DNA from: SIG220 sp045615545
Lineage (GTDB): Bacteria > Bacillota_I > Bacilli_A > RFN20 > CAG-826
Assembly (NCBI GenBank): GCA_045615545.1
Contig: JAZLFA010000028.1
Span: forward strand, 1-18,600
Length of the DNA: 18,600 nt
Direction of reading: 5' to 3'
Each line of letters opens with the position of its first letter. Within the stretch, counting starts at the first letter, position 1. Position numbers and translations under genes: made by a program. The notes beneath the pieces were generated by a model. It was not told the DNA's origin and ran no database searches. It was given only the letters and a program-made list of their open reading frames with translations. Positions 7,506 through 15,033 of the stretch are shown here, piece by piece.

Positions 7506-8579
7506 TTAGCAATTTTCCGCGAAGTATTTAATGGTGCGGACCATTTGTGAAGTATAGGAGTTTTCGTTATCATACCAAGAAACGACTTGGACTTGGTACA
7601 TACCGTGACCCATAGCAGTCACCATTGTTTGTGTGGCATCGAATAAAGAACCATATGTCATACCGACAACGTCACTAGAGACGAGTGGTTCTTCAGAATA
7701 ACCAAAGGATTTGTTACTAGCTCTCTTCATAGCAGCGTTAATGAGTTCTGGAGTAACTTCTTTCTTGGTTTTGATAACTGCAACAAGAATTGTTGTAGAA
7801 CCAGTGAAGACTGGAACTCTTTGAGCACTACCGATGAGTTTGCCATTTAATTCTGGGATGACAAGGCCAATTGCTTTAGCAGCACCGGTTGAGTTAGGAA
7901 CGATGTTAGCAGCAGCAGCACGTGCTCTACGTAAATCACCTTTTCTGTGTGGTCCATCAAGAACCATTTGATCACCAGTGTATGCATGAACTGTAGTCAT
8001 GATACCAGATTGAATCTTAGCAAATTTGTTTAATGCATTAGCCATTGGAGCTAAGCAGTTGGTTGTACAGCTTGCAGCTGAGATAACCTTATCTTCTTTT
8101 GTTAAGGTCTTATGGTTAACGTTGAAGACGATTGTTTTTAAATCTTTTCCAGCAGGAGCAGAGATGATAACTTTCTTTGCACCAGCATTAACGTGAGCCA
8201 TAGCTTTGTCTTTAGAAGTATAGAAACCTGTACATTCTAAGACGACATCGACACCGAGTTTACCCCAAGGTAAGTTTTCTGCCTTTGGTTCGGCGTAAAT
8301 TGTGATTTCTTTTCCATCAACTGTGATAGAACCTGGAGTAACAACTGTTTTACCATCTTCAGCGAAAACTGGTTCTTTAGCTGAAACTGTGTGTTTGTTG
8401 TCTCCGATACGTCCGCAATAACCACCTTGAGCTGTATCGTATTTCAAGAGGTTAGCGAGCATTTTTGGACTTGTTAAATCGTTAATAGCGACGATTTCAT
8501 AACCTTTTGCGCCAAACATTTGACGGAAGGCTAAACGGCCAATACGACCAAATCCATTAATTGCAACTTTAACTGACAT
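7506..8579 (-). CDS. gap: Glyceraldehyde-3-phosphate dehydrogenase, type I
   Basis: Gap oxidises glyceraldehyde 3-phosphate with NAD and phosphate to 1,3-bisphosphoglycerate. The N-terminal Rossmann motif is INGFGRIGR (7-15), with the acidic residue of AINDL (Asp34) suggesting NAD preference. The catalytic Cys171 lies in SCTTNC and His198 in TTVHAYTGDQ. The C-terminal SWYDNE motif is present. At 357 aa it is longer than the usual 330-340, mainly through an insertion near residues 60-85 (the NKHTVSAKEPVFAEDGKT region), a feature of a long-form subgroup common in gut Firmicutes. Start ATG 8579 has GGAGG about 9 nt upstream. It is the first gene of the gap-pgk-tpiA operon and is divergent from the GH94 gene. 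Confidence 0.97.
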   Translation of the reverse strand: MSVKVAINGFGRIGRLAFRQMFGAKGYEIVAINDLTSPKMLANLLKYDTAQGGYCGRIGDNKHTVSAKEPVFAEDGKTVVTPGSITVDGKEITIYAEPKAENLPWGKLGVDVVLECTGFYTSKDKAMAHVNAGAKKVIISAPAGKDLKTIVFNVNHKTLTKEDKVISAASCTTNCLAPMANALNKFAKIQSGIMTTVHAYTGDQMVLDGPHRKGDLRRARAAAANIVPNSTGAAKAIGLVIPELNGKLIGSAQRVPVFTGSTTILVAVIKTKKEVTPELINAAMKRASNKSFGYSEEPLVSSDVVGMTYGSLFDATQTMVTAMGHGMYQVQVVSWYDNENSYTSQMVRTIKYFAENC

Positions 8580-8609
8580 ATATATATGCCTCCTTTAATT
8601 AACTGCAAT

Positions 8610-8643
8610 ATATAGTTTATACTATATGCTAATTAAATAGCAA
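8610..8643 (-). promoter_or_regulatory. gap operon promoter with overlapping dyad
   Basis: On the minus strand TTGCTA (-35, 8638-8643), a 16-nt spacer and TATAAA (-10, 8616-8621) precede gap by about 35 bp. A perfect inverted repeat ATATAGT-TTAT-ACTATAT (8610-8627) covers the -10 and could be a repressor site; the repressor is unknown and AT-rich sequence makes chance dyads possible. Confidence 0.55.
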
Positions 8644-8751
8644 TAATAATTAAAAATATTCGAAAAGTACCCCACTTTAGATATATTTCAAGTAAAAAAT
8701 AATTATGTATAATTACACAATATATAAACAACTGAATTGCTATCTTGAGAT

Positions 8752-8805
8752 AAGGAGGATAGTTTAATATTTTTGAATATATCGACTGTTTTTTGCTTAT
8801 TCTAA
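8752..8805 (+). other. Orphan strong ribosome-binding sequence with possible 10-codon leader
   Basis: AAGGAGG at 8752-8758 is an ideal Shine-Dalgarno but no ATG gene follows it. The only nearby start is TTG 8773, giving a 10-codon reading frame ending TAA at 8803-8805. Around it CTATC (8740-8744) and GATAG (8758-8762) could pair and mask the site. It may be a leader peptide of the GH94 transcript or a relic. Confidence 0.25.
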
Positions 8806-8808
8806 TAC

Positions 8809-8822
8809 TTAAAACGTTATGA
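8809..8822 (+). promoter_or_regulatory. LacI/CcpA-type operator candidate upstream of the GH94 gene
   Basis: TTAAAACGTTATGA agrees with the cre-like consensus TGWAANCGNTNWCA except at the second and thirteenth positions, with the central CG kept. It lies directly upstream of a possible -35 at 8824, a position suited to control of the GH94 gene by a sugar-responsive LacI-family regulator or by CcpA. Confidence 0.4.
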
Positions 8823-8823
8823 A

Positions 8824-8852
8824 TTGAAGATAAGCATTCTATGCTATATTGT
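8824..8852 (+). promoter_or_regulatory. Promoter candidate of the GH94 gene
   Basis: TTGAAG (8824-8829), a 17-nt spacer and TATTGT (8847-8852) precede the chosen start by about 22 bp; TATATT at 8845 is an alternative -10 with a 15-nt spacer. Matches are moderate. Confidence 0.35.
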
Positions 8853-8874
8853 TGTATTTGGGAGCACAAATGTT

Positions 8875-11217
8875 ATGAAAAATAGTTATGGTTCATTTTG
8901 CGATATTCCAGGTGGTTATAAATTAACTAGCATTCCAGAATGCGGAAATTTTGAATATTTATACAAAAACGAAAAAATATTCTTAAGGGTTGATCAATTT
9001 GGCCCTTCATTTGCTCAATATTTGCCACCCGCTGGATTAACAATATTAAAAAGGAAAGAAAGAGAAATATTTTCACCTTGGAGTGTATATATTCAAATCG
9101 GGAAAGAAGTTATAAATATTTTTGACTTATATAAGGCTAAAAAATTTGAAATTGTTTACACGCCAGAAAAATGTATGTACAACCTTGATTTTAAAAATAT
9201 AAAAGTAATCACTACCATTACACTCAGTGGAGTAAATGCTGAAATACTAATGACGGTACAAATAATTAATAAAACCGAGAAAATTCAAAAAATAAAAGTG
9301 CTCGAAAACGCAGTATTAGAAATGACTGACTCTACCATGATGGCTTGGGATAAAAGAGAATGGTATCAAAACACTAAATTTGATGGTGAATTGACCAATC
9401 CTTCTTTTATCGTTAAGCACTTATCAGTCAACGGAAATAAAGACGATAGAAAAAAAGCACTAGTGCTTTTCGATGACGCATGTCATTCTGCTGAAACCAG
9501 TTATGAAAAATTGGTGTCAAGTACATTAAATTTTAATAAAATTCCTGATGAATTGAGTATAAAAGAAATAAATGAGATATATGCTATTGAACAAACTTGT
9601 GCTGTAGCAAAAACTGTCACTCTCAACAAAGAAATAACACTATCATCTGCTATCAATATATTTGATGATGAACAAATTATTGATAAAAAAGAAATCATTT
9701 CACATCTTGGTATTAAATATTTTGAAGAACAAATAAATATCCATAAGAACAATTTTGCCAAAATCAAATCTGTTCAAAATATCATAACGCCAGATAATAA
9801 CTTAAATAAATTTATTAATGAATTTCTACCTCAAGAAATAGATTGGGTTATTGACTTGGATAGAGGCTGGGCAACCGGCATGAGAGGCACAAGAGATTGC
9901 GCTAATGATTTTATGGGTTTAATCCCATACAATCCTAAAAAATGCCGTGATTTAATCATTCATCTTTTATCATCACAAAGAAAAAATGATGGGTGGTTTC
10001 CTCGTCAAATTCCTTTTGGAAAAACAAATAAATATGATTTAAGAGAATTTGTTGATTCAGGAGCTTTTGTAATTGAACTTATATTCGAATATATTTCATT
10101 TACTGATGACTTTTCAATTTTTGAAGAATTAATCCCATATTACCAAGAAAACGAAAAGGAAAAGGGCGTATTGCATTTAATTCGCGCTGCAAAATTTTAC
10201 ACATTAGAAGAAAACATTGGTGAGCATGGATTAATTAAACTAAAAGGCGGAGATTGGCTTGACTGTTTAAACCGCGTTGGCCTAAAAGGGCGTGCCGAAA
10301 CCTTAATGGTTACTTGCCAAGCAGTATTAGCTTTTAGGCAAGTAAATGAACTATTAGAGCACTACGAAAATGAGTATGCAGAAGAAATAAAATTATTTAA
10401 TTCATATACAAAGATTTTTAAAAATAACATAAATAGACATTGTTATGTTGAGGAAGGTTTTTATAAATCAATTTTTTCTGATGATGGCAAATGGTATTTT
10501 TCCGCAAACGATATAGATGGAGTCAAAAGGGTATATGTTCCTAGTAATGCCTATGCAATAATTGCAGGAATTAATCCAAAAAAAGATAAAAAGATAATAA
10601 AGTCTATAATAAATAACAATAGAACAAGTAGAGGGTATCGCTTATTCTCAAAAGCTTTTGGAGATCCTGCTTTTGAAGGATTGGGAAAAATGAGCAGCGG
10701 CGACTTCCCTATCAATGCACTAGAAAACGGGGCAATATACAACCATGGTTCTCAGTTATTTTTAATACGTGCTTTATCAAAAATTGGTGATTATAAAACG
10801 ATATATGATGTGATAAATTTTGCTATGCCTTACAATCAAAAATTTCATCCCGAAAAAGAGACATGCTTACCAATGTATGCAATTACAAATGTATATCAAT
10901 TAATTCCTTCATATGAAGGGAGGGCAGGGATGTGTTTTTTAACTGGTAGCATTTCAATGATAGCAAGAGCAATTTATCACTGGATTTTTGGAATAAATTA
11001 TCACCCATCATATTTAGAACTATCACCATGTATTCCAAAAGAATATAAAGATAGTGAAATTTCATATGTTAACAATGGAATTAATATTAAAATTAAATAT
11101 CATGGTTTCGGTTCATCAATTAATAAAATTTTACTAAATAATATAGAAATTAATGGCAAAACAATTGATAAAAATCAATTAAAAAAGAACACCTATATTG
11201 AAGTGTTCTTAAAATGA
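8875..11217 (+). CDS. Divergent GH94-type glycoside phosphorylase (780 aa)
   Basis: GH94 enzymes cleave beta-glucosides or beta-GlcNAc-ides with phosphate, releasing a sugar 1-phosphate. Start ATG 8875 is preferred over TTG 8824, because GGGAG (8860-8864) lies 10 nt upstream. An N-terminal beta-sandwich (about 1-290) leads into an (alpha/alpha)6 barrel. Family marks are RGTRDCANDFMGL (337-349), SSQRKNDGWFPRQ (366-378), GGDWLDCLNRVGLKG (458-472) with Asp463 at the general-acid position, ENGAIYNHG (617-625) with His624, TGS (690-692) and SPCIP (717-721). The phosphate-site His and TGS are kept, so phosphorolysis is plausible. Yet several near-invariant positions differ: DWND reads DWLD, ENGGQYTHA reads ENGAIYNHG, and GRGGWTWYTGSAG reads GRAGMCFLTGSIS. 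Substrate may therefore be new. No signal peptide, so cytoplasmic. It converges with the fucose operon. Confidence 0.85.
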   Translation: MKNSYGSFCDIPGGYKLTSIPECGNFEYLYKNEKIFLRVDQFGPSFAQYLPPAGLTILKRKEREIFSPWSVYIQIGKEVINIFDLYKAKKFEIVYTPEKCMYNLDFKNIKVITTITLSGVNAEILMTVQIINKTEKIQKIKVLENAVLEMTDSTMMAWDKREWYQNTKFDGELTNPSFIVKHLSVNGNKDDRKKALVLFDDACHSAETSYEKLVSSTLNFNKIPDELSIKEINEIYAIEQTCAVAKTVTLNKEITLSSAINIFDDEQIIDKKEIISHLGIKYFEEQINIHKNNFAKIKSVQNIITPDNNLNKFINEFLPQEIDWVIDLDRGWATGMRGTRDCANDFMGLIPYNPKKCRDLIIHLLSSQRKNDGWFPRQIPFGKTNKYDLREFVDSGAFVIELIFEYISFTDDFSIFEELIPYYQENEKEKGVLHLIRAAKFYTLEENIGEHGLIKLKGGDWLDCLNRVGLKGRAETLMVTCQAVLAFRQVNELLEHYENEYAEEIKLFNSYTKIFKNNINRHCYVEEGFYKSIFSDDGKWYFSANDIDGVKRVYVPSNAYAIIAGINPKKDKKIIKSIINNNRTSRGYRLFSKAFGDPAFEGLGKMSSGDFPINALENGAIYNHGSQLFLIRALSKIGDYKTIYDVINFAMPYNQKFHPEKETCLPMYAITNVYQLIPSYEGRAGMCFLTGSISMIARAIYHWIFGINYHPSYLELSPCIPKEYKDSEISYVNNGINIKIKYHGFGSSINKILLNNIEINGKTIDKNQLKKNTYIEVFLK
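11185..11210 (-). terminator. Terminator of the fucose operon, inside the 3' end of the GH94 gene
   Basis: AAGAACAC (11185-11192) and GTGTTCTT (11203-11210) form a perfect 8-bp stem. Read on the minus strand it is followed by TTTTTTAA, a good intrinsic terminator for the operon ending at 11232. On the plus strand no T run follows. It lies within the last codons of the convergent GH94 gene, so the operon transcript should overlap GH94 mRNA by about 40 nt. Confidence 0.75.
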
Positions 11218-11231
11218 TTTATTAATTAACA

Positions 11232-12071
11232 CTATTCAGATAATTCGTCGAGTTTTTTAAAAATTCCCTTTTTTGTTTTTAACTTCCATAGTTTTGCTAA
11301 TCCAACAATAACCTCTTCAGGAATAATATTAATATTATGTCCTAAAGAAATCATATAAATTTGAGCTGTTTTTTCAACTGTTTCAATTAAACCAAAAGCT
11401 TCATCTAAATCATTACCACACCCATAAATGCCATGATTGGTCCAAGATACAATGCGATATTCTTTCATCTTGGCTGCAGTAGCTTCACCAATTTCATTTG
11501 TGCCACATACCATGCATGGAAGAACACCAATACCCTCAGGAAAAACAACCACTGCTTCTGTATTGCTGGTCCACAAAAGCCTTGTAAATTCATTTTCATC
11601 AACAGGTGTGCATGCCCCCATACAAATCGTATAAGTAGGGTGAGTATGCATTATTACTCTATTTAGTGGATTAACTTTTAATCTAGAAGCATGACTCATT
11701 AGATGAGCAGGAAATTCGCTAGTAAATCTTCCTCCATCTTCGAATCCCCACAATAAATGCGCTACTTTTCCGTTTGAATCAATTTTTACTAATCCTAAAT
11801 TTATTTCAGGATTAGTTTCAACATTCTTGAAATATTTGCCTGTACCAGTAACTAAAAAATACTTATTTCTAACAATAGGGTCTGCTTCAAAACCCATTTC
11901 TATATCCCTAGAAAATGTCTCTGTAGCGAATTTTTCTTTAACTATACCATCGTCAATTAAAATAGAAATATTTCCACCATTTCTTTCATCCCAACCTTGG
12001 CGATACATGTTAGAAGTAATTAGTCCAAAATCTTTAACTAACTTGTTAAATCTACATTCTTTTGTTTCCAT
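11232..12071 (-). CDS. rhaD: RhaD-type class II aldolase (L-rhamnulose/L-fuculose-1-phosphate)
   Basis: The enzyme should split a ketose 1-phosphate to dihydroxyacetone phosphate and L-lactaldehyde. At 279 aa it matches RhaD (274 aa in E. coli) rather than FucA (215 aa). RhaD-type motifs are GWDERNGGN (26-34), VTGTGKYFKNV (74-84), TSEFPAHL with Glu119, the zinc ligands His142 and His144 in MHTHPT, and His213 in NHG. Operon partners are a fucosidase and a fucose isomerase, so the working substrate is probably L-fuculose 1-phosphate; the symbol describes the family. Its ribosome site AGGAGG overlaps the kinase stop codon TAG, implying translational coupling. Last gene of the operon. Confidence 0.88.
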   Translation of the reverse strand: METKECRFNKLVKDFGLITSNMYRQGWDERNGGNISILIDDGIVKEKFATETFSRDIEMGFEADPIVRNKYFLVTGTGKYFKNVETNPEINLGLVKIDSNGKVAHLLWGFEDGGRFTSEFPAHLMSHASRLKVNPLNRVIMHTHPTYTICMGACTPVDENEFTRLLWTSNTEAVVVFPEGIGVLPCMVCGTNEIGEATAAKMKEYRIVSWTNHGIYGCGNDLDEAFGLIETVEKTAQIYMISLGHNINIIPEEVIVGLAKLWKLKTKKGIFKKLDELSE

Positions 12072-12085
12072 TTTTTTATTTCCTC

Positions 12086-13189
12086 CTATTTACTCAATAT
12101 ATAATTATTCATATCTTCAAACAATAATTCCATATCAGAAACAAGTTTAAACTGTGTTCTTGCTCTTATCAAATTATCGTCAGGATTTTTAGTTTTAAAA
12201 TAATGATCTCCATCAAGATAATCATCCAAAAATCTAATTCCGCATTCCAAAGTCATTAGTTTGGCGCTGAAAGCTAGTAATTCTTTTTCTTTTTCATTGA
12301 TAGTTGAACCAAGCACAGATAAATAACCATCAACGTAAGATTTAAAATAATCCATACGAAACACAACTTTTGATAAATCGATCTCATTTTCACCAGCTGG
12401 ATTGCAGCCAAATCTGATTGAATCTCCAAAATCATATAAAAGACTACCAGGCATAACAGTATCAAGATCAATAACACATAGTGGTTTCATTGAATTATTA
12501 TCAAATAAAATGTTATTCAATTTTGTATCATTATGTGTAACACGAAGAGGTATTAACCCTTCATTAATAGCATCAATAATAATTGAACATTCATTCTCGC
12601 GTTTTAATACAAATTCAATCTCATTTTTAACAAAACCGCTGCGTCTTAATGGATCTTTTTGTAAAGTTTCCTTAAAATGTTCAAATCTTTTTTTGGTATT
12701 ATGGAAATCTTTGATAATTTCGCCTAAACAAGAAACATCAAATCCTTTTAATCTTTTTACAAAGGAAGCAAAGCCTATCGCGCTCTCTTTAAATAATTCA
12801 GCATTAGAACATTCATTAAGGGTAACAGAATTAGTTACAAACAAATACATTCGATAAGCAGAACCATCTGTTGGATCGCAGTAATAAGATTTACCATCTT
12901 CGCACATAACAATACTAAGTGTTTCCCTAAGTGGGTTGCCTCCACTTTCTTTTATTTGCTTCGATAAAAATGAAGTGACACATTGAATATTGTTCATCAA
13001 CATTTCAACATTAGGGAAAATAGTAGTATTGATTTTTTGAAAAATATATTGGTGTACATTATCCATTACCAAAATATATGTTTCGTTAATGTGACCTTCT
13101 CCATATTCATTAAAATACGTAATGTCTTTGCCAACAACATTAAAATGTTTAACAAGTTTAGTAATTTTAGAATCTAATATTGTATTCAT
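12086..13189 (-). CDS. APH-fold sugar kinase, NahK-like
   Basis: The 367-aa protein belongs to the aminoglycoside phosphotransferase/choline kinase fold and resembles N-acetylhexosamine 1-kinase (NahK). Visible motifs are the glycine-containing EYGEGHINETY (28-38), the catalytic loop RVTHNDTKLNNILFD (216-230) with base Asp221 and Asn226, the metal-binding IDLDT (240-244), and YDFGDSIR (252-259). It starts inside the fucI stop codon (ATGA overlap) and is followed at once by the aldolase, exactly where a fuculokinase is expected. No FGGY-family kinase is in the window. It may therefore phosphorylate L-fuculose at O1, replacing FucK, or it may act on GlcNAc/GalNAc released with fucose. Family firm, substrate open. 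Cytoplasmic. Confidence 0.85.
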   Translation of the reverse strand: MNTILDSKITKLVKHFNVVGKDITYFNEYGEGHINETYILVMDNVHQYIFQKINTTIFPNVEMLMNNIQCVTSFLSKQIKESGGNPLRETLSIVMCEDGKSYYCDPTDGSAYRMYLFVTNSVTLNECSNAELFKESAIGFASFVKRLKGFDVSCLGEIIKDFHNTKKRFEHFKETLQKDPLRRSGFVKNEIEFVLKRENECSIIIDAINEGLIPLRVTHNDTKLNNILFDNNSMKPLCVIDLDTVMPGSLLYDFGDSIRFGCNPAGENEIDLSKVVFRMDYFKSYVDGYLSVLGSTINEKEKELLAFSAKLMTLECGIRFLDDYLDGDHYFKTKNPDDNLIRARTQFKLVSDMELLFEDMNNYILSK

Positions 13190-14991
13190 TTTCTAATATT
13201 TTTGTACATTGGTCCATACGCTTCACATGCGCGATAGTCAGCCCCTTCTTTATCCATTCCAAAAGCATTCCAACTCGCAGGACGGAAAATATCTTTCTCA
13301 TCAACGTTATGCATACAAACAGGGATTCTTAAAATAGAGCAAAGAGTAATTAAATCAGCTCCAATATGGCCATATGAAATAGCTCCATGATTGGCTCCCC
13401 AATTATTCATGACATTATATGCTGAATCAAAAGGAGCTTTGCCTGTTATGCGAGGTGTAAACCATGTGCATGGCCATGTATAATCTGTTCTTTTCCATAA
13501 TATATCAGTAACTTCATCAGGTAAATTAACGGTATACCCTTCACAAATTTGGAGAACTGGACCTAATCCTTTAATTATATTCAATCTAATCATTGTAGCC
13601 GGCATTTCTGCTCTAGTAACAAATCTAGATGAGAAGCCACCGCCTCTAAAATAGCCTAAATCTGCACTTGGCCATGTAGTGTGATTCATCATAGTTTTAA
13701 TATCGTTATCATCAACTTCCCACCATTTTTTCATTACATGATTGCCACTACTATCTTTGCATTCTCCACATGCATCAACGCAACAAGCACCTGAATTGAT
13801 TAAATGAATGAAGCCATCCGCTTGTTTTGCTTTTCCGGTGATTTCATAACCGGTACAACGTTTAACAGCCAATCCGCTCCAATATGTTCTAACATCAGCA
13901 AACATTTGAGCTCTGCCAGTTAATAATTTCATAAAAAGCATACTTGTGGCATTCAGTGTATCGTTTTCAGTTCCTAACACAAATGGTTCTCTAGCACCAT
14001 TCCAGTCAAATGATGAATTAAGGATACTCTCAGGGAAATCACAGTTTGGATAAAAATCTGTCCACTGTCTTTGACCTTGGAAGCCGCCAACGATTGCATT
14101 ATGGCCGACCATTTCTTCTTCTCTACCTTTAGGAAGATGCTTATTGCCATTAAACAAATCTTCAATAATGCAAGCCATTTTTACGGTAAATTCCCAATCT
14201 TTTTCCTTTTGTTTATCGCTTCTTTGTAATTCAACAGGATTCTTGTCAAAATCAGGTTTACAATATTCCTTTACCCAAGCTAATGCCTTCTTGTATTCAG
14301 ATTTTGAGTAAATACCTTGTTCCATACGGCGGATAATTTCTACCTCATCAACAGATTCAACTCTCATACCTAAATATTCTTCAAAGAATTCTGGCGAAAT
14401 AATTGAACCACCAATACCCATTGTAACTGAACCAATTTGTAAGTATGATTTGCCTCTCATAGTAGCGGCAGCTACAGCGGCTCGAGCAAATCTTAATATT
14501 TTTTCTTCAACATCTTTTGGAATTGATTTATCATCCGCGTCTTGAACATCATGTCCATAAATGCCAAAAGCAGGTAAACCTTTTTGAGCATGAGTAGCAA
14601 GAACACTAGCCAAATAAACTGCTCCTGGTCTTTCTGTTCCATTAAAACCCCACACAGCTTTGATTGTCATTGGATCCATATCCATGGTTTCAGCACCATA
14701 ACACCAACAAGGGGTGACAGTTAATGTAATATCAACACCAGCTTTTTTAAATTTATCAGCACAAGCAGCTGCTTCAGCTACTCTACCAATAGTCGTGTCC
14801 GCTATAATAACTTTAACGTGTTCACCATTAGAGTAATACACATTGTCCTCAATTAACTTTGCGGCAGCTTTTGCCATATTCATTGTTTGATCTTCAAGGG
14901 ATTCACGAACTTTAATTTTTCCCCTTCTTCCATCAATAGTAGGTCTAATACCAATAACTGGATAAGACCCAATTAAACGTGATTTTGCCAT
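13186..14991 (-). CDS. fucI: L-fucose isomerase
   Basis: FucI converts L-fucose to L-fuculose using Mn2+ and can act on D-arabinose. The 601-aa length matches the family (591 in E. coli). The metal ligands are Glu342 (GTENDTLNA), Asp366 (FADVRTYW) and His535 (ANHGA), equivalent to E. coli Glu337, Asp361 and His528. Other family stretches are the N-terminal IGIRPTIDGRRGK (14-26), TPCWCYGAETM (93-103) and IGSVTMGIGGS (186-196). GGAG lies 8 nt before the ATG. The gene follows the GH29 fucosidase by 42 bp and overlaps the kinase by 4 bp. Its stop is TGA, evidence for the standard bacterial code. Confidence 0.96.
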   Translation of the reverse strand: MAKSRLIGSYPVIGIRPTIDGRRGKIKVRESLEDQTMNMAKAAAKLIEDNVYYSNGEHVKVIIADTTIGRVAEAAACADKFKKAGVDITLTVTPCWCYGAETMDMDPMTIKAVWGFNGTERPGAVYLASVLATHAQKGLPAFGIYGHDVQDADDKSIPKDVEEKILRFARAAVAAATMRGKSYLQIGSVTMGIGGSIISPEFFEEYLGMRVESVDEVEIIRRMEQGIYSKSEYKKALAWVKEYCKPDFDKNPVELQRSDKQKEKDWEFTVKMACIIEDLFNGNKHLPKGREEEMVGHNAIVGGFQGQRQWTDFYPNCDFPESILNSSFDWNGAREPFVLGTENDTLNATSMLFMKLLTGRAQMFADVRTYWSGLAVKRCTGYEITGKAKQADGFIHLINSGACCVDACGECKDSSGNHVMKKWWEVDDNDIKTMMNHTTWPSADLGYFRGGGFSSRFVTRAEMPATMIRLNIIKGLGPVLQICEGYTVNLPDEVTDILWKRTDYTWPCTWFTPRITGKAPFDSAYNVMNNWGANHGAISYGHIGADLITLCSILRIPVCMHNVDEKDIFRPASWNAFGMDKEGADYRACEAYGPMYKNIRK

Positions 14992-15033
14992 AAAAACATC
15001 TCCTTTTATTAATTTACAATCACTGGAATTATT

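Noticed and set aside
8633..8869. 78-aa minus-strand reading frame upstream of gap
   Set aside because: It covers the gap and GH94 promoter region, is rich in Ile/Tyr/Leu as expected from translated AT-rich spacer, and has no good ribosome site.
8824..8874. Upstream TTG start adding 17 residues to the GH94 protein
   Set aside because: It overlaps the promoter candidate, the added hydrophobic stretch is not family-like, and ATG 8875 has a ribosome site.
12086..13189. Kinase as an aminoglycoside-resistance enzyme
   Set aside because: The fold is shared, but the motifs and operon position between a sugar isomerase and aldolase point to a sugar kinase.
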